Shown: positions 17,502 to 25,012 of the stretch, piece by piece
How the letters are laid out: every line of letters begins with the position of its first letter
Position numbering within the stretch: the first letter of the stretch is position 1
Source of the DNA: FEN-1219 sp963810755
Lineage (GTDB): Bacteria > Pseudomonadota > Gammaproteobacteria > Steroidobacterales > Rariloculaceae
Reading direction: 5' to 3'
Length of the DNA: 64,000 bases
Assembly: GCA_963810755.1 (NCBI GenBank)
Contig: CAWEOP010000008.1
Span: forward strand, 620,001 to 684,000
Notes under the pieces: generated by a model
Database searches by the model: none
Told to the model about the DNA's origin: nothing
The model's input: the letters and a program-made list of their open reading frames with translations, nothing else
Translations under genes and position numbers: made by a program

Positions 17502-19518
17502 TCAGTTGCGGACGATCACGCCGCCGGGATAGAACCGTCACACTGTTCTCCTGCGAATTCGAATCGAGGAACGTCTGAGCCTGGGTGCGCAATGCGGGGT
17601 TTGAGATGTGCTCCCGGACGAGGCGGCGTGCCTCGTCACGATCGTCGTGCGCCACCGCGTAGATCACCTGCATGATCGCCTGCTGCTTCGTCTCCTGCGA
17701 GCTGAACAACGACAGCAGCGATGCTTCGGGAACGGTGTCGCGGTAGGTGTTCCCGATGAAACCGCGCAACGCCGCGTCGCGAACCGGTCCTTCGGCCAAC
17801 CCTCGGAGCCACGCGCGCGTGGCCTGCTCGTCCCGTCCCGCCCAGCTTCTCGCCACCGCCTCGGCCGCGACTTGCGCGTTGCGACCGCCGTCCGTCAACG
17901 AGCCCACGAGGTTTGCCGCCAAGACGGGGTCGTACGACACCGCTTGCTGCACGAAAGCCGCGACGGCTGACGGGTATTCCGGCTTGTCGCGGAACTGACC
18001 GAGCCATAACAAGGTGCCTTGTGGATCGAGTCGCGGGTAGTTCGCCGCGACATTGGCAACCCACAATTCCCGCAACGCGGCGGGAACGCGCTGCGTGTAG
18101 CTGGCGGCCATGACCGGGTCCGTGCGCGCCAGGTAGCTGATGAGCTCGCCGGCGTTGCGGGGCGCCAAGTTGGGATCGGAGACCACCCACTCGAATGCGT
18201 TCCGAGGGTCGGTTCGCGTCCAACGGTCCATGAGCACTCGCAAGGAGTTATTGCGCTCGTTTATATCGCGCAATGCGAGCACGCGAGAGATCAGGTCGGG
18301 CACCGGGATGTCGCCTGCCGTCATTGCGTTGCTGAACACGGCGCTCAACATGTCGTAACGCCATCGGTTGAAGTTGTAGCCGGTCGAATCATCAGGCGCG
18401 TCGGCCGCCGCGAGCTCGAGCGCCCGCTTCACGTCAACCTGCGCGATCCCTGCAATCACGCTAGCGGACAGGTCGGATGCAATCGACTTAGTAGACTGGA
18501 GCCATGCCAAAGCGGCGTCGGGGTTCTGGCGTCCATAGCCGGTCGCAATGGCGTGCAGCAGTTGCTGCCGCTCGTCCGTGAGGGGCATCGCTTGCGCGTA
18601 CGAGAACGCCGCGGTGGGATCCTGCTCGCCCCAACTCTGGAGCGCCACTCCGCGCGCAGATCGGCCGACGTTCCCGTCGAGCTGCTCGGCCCAACTCAGC
18701 GCTTCCCTCGGCTCCATGAGCCGCAGTTGCTCGACGACCGCCGACGTGAACGTGCCTTCGTACTGCGGGAACGAGTTGACGTAGGAGATCATCGCGGCGG
18801 GATCGGTTTCCGCCAGGCGGCGCACGATGGCGGACCTGAACGATCGACCGATGTTGTCGTCCTTCAGCAGATCGGCTTCCGCTTGAGCGCCGGTGAGATC
18901 GTGCTCCGCCCAAACCGCCGCGACCCGCGCCGCGGCACTCGCCCTGAGCTGCCGGTCGCCGATGGCGAGCGCCTCTTGAAAAGCCTGTTCCGGGTTCTTC
19001 TCGGCCCAGTGCGCGAGCGCTTCGATGCGGAACCGGCGCTGCTCGTCCGGCGGCAGCACCGCTACGACTCGCTCGACGCTCTCGCTGCTGGGACGGAGCG
19101 CGTCGAACAACGCGAGCGCCATCTCCTTCGCTTGCCGTGAATCGAGCGGTAGCTTGCGAATCAAGTCGAGCGCCGTTTCCGGAGCGAGCTCCGCGGCACG
19201 GAGCGATAGCGCTTCGACCAACATGTCTTTGGACGCCGAATCCGGAAGGTCGCTCGCCCTTTGCAGCAGCGACTGCACCGCCGACTCATCGGCCCGTGCG
19301 GCGACCTGATAAATCGCCGCGCGTTTTGCGATCGCGGACGGTTGCTCGACGAGCGTCTCGACGTTTGCCGCAGTCCGCGTGCTCGGCGCCTCGGCTTCGA
19401 GCACGCCGGCGGGATCGAGGACCAGGTAGCTCGTGTCCGGCGGGCGCGTATACCAATAGGTCGCAGCCGCTCCGGCTGCGACGGACAAGCCCGCGACCAC
19501 TACCATCCGAGTCGTCAT
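17502..19518 (-). CDS. Helical-repeat envelope protein of unknown function (frameshift near 17536)
   Basis: The start at 19518 has GGGAG upstream and encodes an N-terminal hydrophobic anchor (MVVVAGLSVAAGAAATYWYT). The rest is a long alpha-helical array of units of about 30-40 residues with recurring W-x-E/x-x-D-P-x-A-A patterns, for example HWAEKNPEQAFQEALAIGD, SWGEQDPTAAFSYAQAMP and WTRTDPRNAFEWVVSDP. As sequenced, the frame runs on to 17296 through the DUF1415 gene with non-coding-like residues. Dropping one base at about 17536 instead gives SVTFYPGGVIVRN and a stop at 17502, right beside the DUF1415 stop, for about 671 residues. That fit makes a sequence indel very likely. Such helical arrays usually scaffold protein complexes. 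Confidence 0.78.
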
Positions 19519-19664
19519 CGAGAGCTCCCGGCAACGGGTCGGCAAGACGATAGAGCGTCCCTGATTGCGCCGCAACTCGCTTGCGTGAGGTCTGGGGAAC
19601 CTGCGGCCCACAGAGTCCCGCCTGCTCGGTCGCCCCGATCGCGAAGAATGGCTATTCTTGCGAC

Positions 19665-20234
19665 ATGGCCGTCGTTACTCCGAGCACCATTCCCGAGCAT
19701 CTCGATTTTCTCGTCATGCAACCCGACGAGGAGCACGCCGTCGTGCGCGACCTCGTCTTCGCCGTGTTGGCATTCAACAAGCACAGCCCGGGCGAGCCGC
19801 TGCAGATCAGCTTTCCGCTGTATACCGACACGAAAGTCAGCGCCCGCAGTGCTCTCGGCCCGTGCGTGCGGATTACCGGGCCGGCCGAGAAGCTGTATGT
19901 GCTCACGCTGCGTTACGAGGTGTCGGCGCATTTGCGCGGGGGGCGGCTGATGACGCTCGTGCGCGACCGTCCCGTCATCGAAGCGAGCCGCAACGAGCGC
20001 TTCGCGCTCGTGTCCTCGGCCGCGCCGGCCGCGAAAGCGCCGATCAAGCTCGTACGCGCCCGACCGCTAGTCCTCGCAGGTCATTCGCGATTGATCGAAA
20101 CGGCCGGCCAGCTCGGCGTCGCTATCCGAGACGAGGCGGCGTTCGTCGCGCGCGGCGAGAGCCCCATCGCCACCGACGGTGAAGTGGATTTGCTGGGCTT
20201 CTCGGAGCGCAAGACGCTGCCCGTGCTGAAGTGA
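19665..20234 (+). CDS. Conserved-looking protein of unknown function
   Basis: A 189-residue protein; the ATG at 19665 (MAVVTPSTIPEHLDF) is preferred over upstream codons because the sequence before it is not protein-like. There is no signal peptide or membrane segment. The middle holds alternating beta-type segments (LQISFPLYTDTK, CVRITGPAEKLYVLTLRYEV). No family is recognised. It converges with the muramidase gene. Coding status is supported by strong third-position GC and by the lack of a better frame. Confidence 0.6.
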   Translation: MAVVTPSTIPEHLDFLVMQPDEEHAVVRDLVFAVLAFNKHSPGEPLQISFPLYTDTKVSARSALGPCVRITGPAEKLYVLTLRYEVSAHLRGGRLMTLVRDRPVIEASRNERFALVSSAAPAAKAPIKLVRARPLVLAGHSRLIETAGQLGVAIRDEAAFVARGESPIATDGEVDLLGFSERKTLPVLK

Positions 20235-20257
20235 ACGGGCGCCGCGCGGTGCCGTAA

Positions 20258-21040
20258 TCAGAGCCGCACGAGCTCGTCGGGATCGTAGTCGCGGTCGGAG
20301 GCACGAATGATCTCGGCTTCGCGCGCGCGCCGCGCCCGCAAGCCCGGCAGATTGGGCCACAGGCGCTGCATCGCGTCGAGGCGTCCCGCTATACGCTCGA
20401 GGCAATCGTCGCCGCCGTCCCGGATGATCTTCTTGATATCGGCCATCTCGGTGCGCCGCTCGCCGGCGAGCGATGTCCCGCGATTGTAGATCAGCGACAG
20501 CATCATTCCCTGCGCGTCGGCGGGGAGGCGTTGGACGCCGGGATACGTTCTGCGAGTGCTGCGAGCGAAGCGCGGCAAGGTGAGTTGGTAGAACACGACC
20601 GCGGCCACGCCGAACGGGATCTCGACTCGCGCGACACTTCGAGCGAGCTTCTTCGCCGCTGCGCCCGTGACCCCCTGAACGGCGAGCAACGCAGCAAGGT
20701 CGACGTCGGAAACCCGGCCGCTCCAATCGGCTTCGATCTCGGCTTTGTCGGTGACGCCGAGGTCGTAGCCGATGCCGATGGTCACGCCGCTTCGACCGCC
20801 GGGCCACGTCGGCCGCCGGTATTTTTTCTCGTAGACCGCCTTGGAGGTCACCTCGAGCTCGACGATCACCTCCAAGCTGCTTCGCGAGCACTCGAGGCTC
20901 GTCGTCTTCCGCGGCGGGGCGATGCCGAGCCGCGACTCGAGAGCGGAGAGGGTTTCGGGCCCGAGAATTCCGTCGGGGTGGACCGAGAGCGCCACCTGCA
21001 CGCGGCGCAAGCGAGAGGCGAGGGTGCCGGAGACGTCCAT
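20258..21040 (-). CDS. Peptidoglycan-binding muramidase-like protein
   Basis: A 260-residue protein (from the ATG at 21040; an ATG at 21058 is also possible). The N-terminal 45 residues resemble the PG_binding_1 helical domain (LRRVQVALSVHPDGILGPET). The C-terminal part, about residues 55-255, resembles the pesticin/T4-lysozyme-like muramidase fold: SLEVIVELEVTSKAVYEKKY contains a candidate catalytic Glu, and GGRSGVTIGIGYDLGV is the signature beta-hairpin. The C-terminus has a RRAREAEII helix typical of this group. No signal peptide, holin or phage gene is nearby, so it may be a domesticated endolysin or an effector-like cell-wall enzyme exported by a specialised route. Confidence 0.72.
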   Translation of the reverse strand: MDVSGTLASRLRRVQVALSVHPDGILGPETLSALESRLGIAPPRKTTSLECSRSSLEVIVELEVTSKAVYEKKYRRPTWPGGRSGVTIGIGYDLGVTDKAEIEADWSGRVSDVDLAALLAVQGVTGAAAKKLARSVARVEIPFGVAAVVFYQLTLPRFARSTRRTYPGVQRLPADAQGMMLSLIYNRGTSLAGERRTEMADIKKIIRDGGDDCLERIAGRLDAMQRLWPNLPGLRARRAREAEIIRASDRDYDPDELVRL

Positions 21041-21113
21041 CACTGCGACAGCTCGCAATGCACGCGCGCTATTCGGCGACTACGTCCATGAGATGTCTTT
21101 AGGCGAGGCGGGC

Positions 21114-21965
21114 CTACGCCGTCGCGGGTCGGTGCGCACGCAGAAACGAACGAATCTGTCGCACCGCGATCGGAATCCGCTCCGGCGGCTCCTTCCACGG
21201 ATAAATGCTCGTCTCGGACTTCGGCGCGAGCATCACGGCTTCCATCGCGACTGCGTACGGATGCGCCGGGATGTCGTCCGGCAGGATCAAGACCGGCGTC
21301 TGGCACGAGCGCACGAACTCGCGCGTGACCGTGAAGACGAAATCGGCGTTGGTGCGATACATCTTCGTGAGGAACCGCTCGACCATCTCCATCGTGATCT
21401 CGGGCCGGCGTTTGACGAGCGCCGGGCCCCATGCCGTGATGTTGTTCTGATAAAAGAGATCGGGCTGTTCCGGGCGGAACCCGCTCGGCTGCGCGAGCAC
21501 GCCGGCGACGACGCGGTCGGGCGCGCGCCGCAGCAGGTTCCAGATGAACGGCCCGCCGATGCAGAAACCGAGCACCATGAACTTGTCGATGCCGAGGTGA
21601 TCCATGAGGCCGAGGTGGTCGTCCGTGTAAGCGTCCCACGGCCGGTCGACCTCGAGGGGGCCCGTCGACTCGCCGTTGTTCGAGTTGCGCAGGTCGCTGA
21701 TGATGCAGCGGTAGTTGCTCTTGAATTCGGCGACCGCATCGAACGGTGCCGCACTGCTGATCGCGGAGTTGAGCCCGCCGCCCGGGATGACGAGAAGCGG
21801 GAAGCCGGCGCCGGCCTCGCGATAGCGAATGCGGACTTTGCCCTTCTCATAGAACGCGCCATCGGCGGCCGCTTGCACAGATGCTTGTCCGAAGGCGCGC
21901 TCCGCGGCCGCCGCGGCGGCTACGGCGGCGCTCGTGGTGAGCAGCGTGCGTCTCGTCGTGTCCAT
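21114..21965 (-). CDS. Exported alpha/beta hydrolase
   Basis: A 283-residue protein; the ATG at 21965 follows AAGGAA and encodes a Tat-like leader (MDTTRRTLLTTSAAVAAAAA). The hydrolase body begins KVRIRYREAGAGFPLLVIPGG, where PGG forms the oxyanion region. The nucleophile elbow at KFMVLGFCIGGPF has cysteine in the G-x-C-x-G position instead of serine, as in dienelactone hydrolases. The aspartate and histidine of the triad are not certain; the C-terminus has no obvious late His before the truncated-looking end (RAHRPATA). Substrate unknown; esters, epoxides or lactones are plausible. The frame extending to 22058 has no signal sequence and is rejected. Confidence 0.78.
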   Translation of the reverse strand: MDTTRRTLLTTSAAVAAAAAAERAFGQASVQAAADGAFYEKGKVRIRYREAGAGFPLLVIPGGGLNSAISSAAPFDAVAEFKSNYRCIISDLRNSNNGESTGPLEVDRPWDAYTDDHLGLMDHLGIDKFMVLGFCIGGPFIWNLLRRAPDRVVAGVLAQPSGFRPEQPDLFYQNNITAWGPALVKRRPEITMEMVERFLTKMYRTNADFVFTVTREFVRSCQTPVLILPDDIPAHPYAVAMEAVMLAPKSETSIYPWKEPPERIPIAVRQIRSFLRAHRPATA

Positions 21966-22143
21966 TTTTGGTTCCTTCTTCAGCACAACGGAAAGGCAGC
22001 GAGATCGTACTGCGGGCGCGCGAGCGGGGAAAGCGGCCGCGCGGAGCGACAGCGGCACCGCTCAGTGCGTACGATAAGCCCCGACGATCGGGACGCGGCC
22101 GGTGGACGCTTTGCGGTACGAGTGATCGGGGGAGAGCCGGACT

Positions 22144-22569
22144 ATGAAAGCACTCAAGTGGTGGCTGCGAATCGTTGGCGTTCTCTATCTCGTGGAAGGG
22201 GGTGGCTTGACGGTGATGGCGGCGCTCGATCCCGACCGGTTTGCGGCCACGTGGGCTTCGGTGCCCGTCGGCTCGCTCGATGAGGTCGCCGTTCGCGGAA
22301 TATTGGTCGCGGGATTACCGGGCGTTCTGACCTGGGTGTTGCTCGGCACCATGATGTTGACCTTTTCGCGTATCCCGGCGAGAGCTCGCCTTCTCGTCTT
22401 CACTGTCGCTGCGTGGGAGTTGTTCGTGTGGTTGCCCGCCGATCTCGTCGGGTTGTCCCATGGATTCGTTGTTTCACGAGCGATCAGTCTGATCGCTGTG
22501 CACGTCCTGATCGGCGTCTCGGGAATGCTCGTGCTTCGTAGGGCATCGGCCGCCACCGTGGCGGCGTGA
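22144..22569 (+). CDS. Four-helix membrane protein, unknown function
   Basis: A 141-residue protein with four hydrophobic segments (WLRIVGVLYLVEGGGLTVMA, ILVAGLPGVLTWVLLGTMML, LLVFTVAAWELFVWLPADLV, AISLIAVHVLIGVSGMLVL). The start ATG follows GGGGGAGAG. The layout resembles small DoxX/BphX-like integral proteins, but no diagnostic motif is present. It is read away from the hydrolase and just ahead of the AhpD-like gene, with a gap of 73 bases. Confidence 0.65.
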   Translation: MKALKWWLRIVGVLYLVEGGGLTVMAALDPDRFAATWASVPVGSLDEVAVRGILVAGLPGVLTWVLLGTMMLTFSRIPARARLLVFTVAAWELFVWLPADLVGLSHGFVVSRAISLIAVHVLIGVSGMLVLRRASAATVAA

Positions 22570-22642
22570 ACAGACTTTCGAGAGTAGACACAGGCGCCTT
22601 ACAAGGCTGAGTATCTGACGTCGTCACGCGGGGGGTAGCGCT

Positions 22643-23278
22643 ATGAGAATCCGACGGTCGGTCCTGTTGCTTGCGGCGATTCCGTTCGTAGTGAACGCTC
22701 AGACGGCCCAGACGCCGCTGCCGGCGGACATCGATCCGGTGACGCTGTCGCGGCTGCCGCCGGTCACGCCGCAAGACCTCGACGCAGAAGGGCAGCGGCT
22801 GCTCGCCGCGCGAGACAACTTCAAGCCGGGGCCGGGCCCGACGCATATCACGGTCTACAGCCCGAGGGAGCGCAGCCTCGGGATCCCGACGGGTACCGAC
22901 AGCCCCGTCGGTCCGCGGATGTTTCAGCTCGCGGTTCTGATCACCGCGCGCGAGATCGACCAGCAGTACGAATGGTCCTCGCACGAACCCGCCGGCCGGC
23001 GGCAAGGGCTCGAGCAGTCGGTCATCGACGTCGTGAAGTACGACCGCGACGTCGCGGGGCTCGCCGACAAGGATGCAACCGTGATCACCTTCGGCCGCGC
23101 GCTGCTGCGCGAGCATCGGGTGAGCAGCGAGCTCTGGGCGAAGATGGTGGGCTACTTCGGCCGTCAGCACACCGTCGACATCATGTCGATCATGGGCGAC
23201 TACTTCAGAGTCGGCATGATGCTGAACGCCGTCGATCAGCACCTGCCGCCGGGGCGCGAGGCGCTGCTGCCGCCGTGA
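22643..23278 (+). CDS. Secreted carboxymuconolactone-decarboxylase/AhpD-like protein
   Basis: A 211-residue protein with a signal peptide (RSVLLLAAIPFVVNAQTA). The mature part has the all-helical CMD/AhpD pattern: VGPRMFQLAVLITAREIDQQ, then YEWSSHEPAGRRQGLEQSVI, then VITFGRALLREHRVSSELW, and VDIMSIMGDYFRVGMMLNAV. The usual CxxC of AhpD is absent; EWSSH takes its place, as in many CMD relatives that lack peroxidase activity. The TGA overlaps the GTG of the next gene (GTGA), so the two proteins are probably made together. Role unknown; decarboxylase or isomerase-like chemistry on a lactone would fit with the hydrolase partner. Confidence 0.78.
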   Translation: MRIRRSVLLLAAIPFVVNAQTAQTPLPADIDPVTLSRLPPVTPQDLDAEGQRLLAARDNFKPGPGPTHITVYSPRERSLGIPTGTDSPVGPRMFQLAVLITAREIDQQYEWSSHEPAGRRQGLEQSVIDVVKYDRDVAGLADKDATVITFGRALLREHRVSSELWAKMVGYFGRQHTVDIMSIMGDYFRVGMMLNAVDQHLPPGREALLPP

Positions 23279-24819
23279 GGTCAGCTCGCTACGCGGCGCT
23301 CGCGCTGGGATCTCTGTTTATTTCCCAGGCGCTTGCGCAGCAACCCCCTTCGAAACCGTTCGGCCTCGAGCCCGGTCCGAATTCCGTCGGGTTCCAGCTG
23401 CTCGAAGGGCGTGACGACTCGAGAGCCGTGACGGGTGGGATCGCGTCGACCGCTCACGCGCGGCCGATCCGTACCTATCTTTGGTATCCCGCGAAACGGG
23501 CCGCACGGCCGATGAACTTTGCTCGGTATGCCGCTTTGGCGGACGAAGACGTTTGGCCACCGGAAATCGCAGGGAGCCTACGAGACGAGCTCTCGTTCTC
23601 GCGCCGGCCGCTCGCGCGATCCTTGGATCCCTCAGCCTTCGAAGCGCTCCTGCAGAGACCCGTTCACGCAGCTGAGAACGCCAAGCCCTTGGATGGCCCG
23701 TTTGCGCTGATCGTCATCGGTCTAGGGCTTTATTACGAATCGCCGACAGCTTTCGCGGCATTGGCCGAGTATCTCGCGGGGCGCGGATTCGTGGTCGCGA
23801 CGGCCCCGTTCACGGGGACGGACTCACCGTTCGTAAGGACGGATTTGCAGGACCTCGAGACGCAGGTCCGCGATCTCGAGTTCGTCATCGCGGTCGCGCG
23901 CCGGCTCCCGTTCGTAAGCCACGACAGACTCGGTGTGTTCGGGTTCGACCAAGGCGGCATGGCGGGCGTGATCCTCGCGATGCGCAACGCGGACGTTGAC
24001 GCTTTCGCGAGCATGGATTCCGGCATCCTCTACCCCCATGCGTCGGGCCTTCCTCGCTCGTCGCCGAATTACGATCCGTTCGCGCTGCGTATGCCGTGGC
24101 TGCACGGAATGGGAAACCTCGATCCCAGTCAGCCGGCCGACTCCGACAAGGAGTCTCTCTTCGATCAAGCCGTTCACTCCAATCGTTATCGGCTAGTGGT
24201 CGAAGGGCTGCCCCACGCGGACTTCACGAGCTACGCGCTCGTCGAAGATCGGCACGAGATGCCGCGCTACTGGGCGGTGGGAACCCCGGCGGCTGCCGCG
24301 CGTCACGGATTCGTCGCCGAGTACGTCTACCACTTCTTCGCCGCGTTCTTGAATCAAGACGCCGAGAGCGTGGCGTTTCTTTCGCGAGACCCGAACGACG
24401 TTTTCCCGGGCTCGAACATGAGGATCGCGCACCGTGAGGCAACACCCGCGTCCATCACCTACGATGAATTCGTCCAGGCTGTCGTAGCCGGGAGAGCGGA
24501 GGAGGCGATTGATCGGCTTCGATCCGCCGTGGCGACGGAGCCGAGCAATGTCCTTTTCGATGAGGCTCACTTGCTGCGGCTCGCGTTCAGCTTGCTCTAT
24601 ACCTGGGGGCTCGCCGAGGAATCCGTGACCGTGCTCGAATTCGCCGCCGAACGGTACCCATCGTCGGGTCAGGTTCAGGGGAGGCTGTTTGACGCCTACC
24701 TCGCGGCCGAGAACTACACCCGCGCAACCGAGTTGCTCGGCAAGTACGTCGAACAGAATCCGGACGACGCTCGCGCCAAAGCGCAGCTCGAGGCGCTGCG
24801 CAGCAAGAGTAAGCCATGA
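23275..24819 (+). CDS. Secreted alpha/beta-hydrolase with Asp at nucleophile position, plus TPR-like tail
   Basis: A 514-residue protein; the GTG at 23275 overlaps the upstream stop and begins a signal peptide (YAALALGSLFISQALAQ). Residues about 50-385 look like a dienelactone-hydrolase/platelet-activating-factor-acetylhydrolase type domain: RTYLWYPAKRAARPM, FALIVIGLGLYYESPTAFAA, LAEYLAGRGFVVATAPFTGT. The nucleophile elbow is LGVFGFDQGGMAGV, with Asp where Ser is expected. A candidate acid is in ASMDSGI and a candidate His in LPHADFTSY. Residues about 400-510 form helical repeats (LLYTWGLAEESVTVLEFAAE, LFDAYLAAENYTRATELLGK). The Asp nucleophile is the arrangement used by haloalkane dehalogenases and epoxide hydrolases, but it may equally mean loss of activity. 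Confidence 0.78.
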   Translation: MRSARYAALALGSLFISQALAQQPPSKPFGLEPGPNSVGFQLLEGRDDSRAVTGGIASTAHARPIRTYLWYPAKRAARPMNFARYAALADEDVWPPEIAGSLRDELSFSRRPLARSLDPSAFEALLQRPVHAAENAKPLDGPFALIVIGLGLYYESPTAFAALAEYLAGRGFVVATAPFTGTDSPFVRTDLQDLETQVRDLEFVIAVARRLPFVSHDRLGVFGFDQGGMAGVILAMRNADVDAFASMDSGILYPHASGLPRSSPNYDPFALRMPWLHGMGNLDPSQPADSDKESLFDQAVHSNRYRLVVEGLPHADFTSYALVEDRHEMPRYWAVGTPAAAARHGFVAEYVYHFFAAFLNQDAESVAFLSRDPNDVFPGSNMRIAHREATPASITYDEFVQAVVAGRAEEAIDRLRSAVATEPSNVLFDEAHLLRLAFSLLYTWGLAEESVTVLEFAAERYPSSGQVQGRLFDAYLAAENYTRATELLGKYVEQNPDDARAKAQLEALRSKSKP

Positions 24820-25012
24820 TTGCGCTGGTCGGTGGGTCCCCCAAAGGGACGGCATCTCACTCGTTGCGGTTCTGTCTAGATCCGGCATTGCGCTGCGAGT
24901 AGCGATCCGGTAAACCAGACTGGACCCAGCCCCCTCACGAACGAAGGTCGCCACTCATGCAGCAGGCGTTCCCGACCCCGGCGTCGATCATGGCCGCGAT
25001 GCGGGCAGCACG

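Noticed and set aside
19665..21040. Prophage remnant around the muramidase
   Set aside because: No integrase, capsid, terminase, holin or attachment repeat is visible; neighbours look chromosomal.
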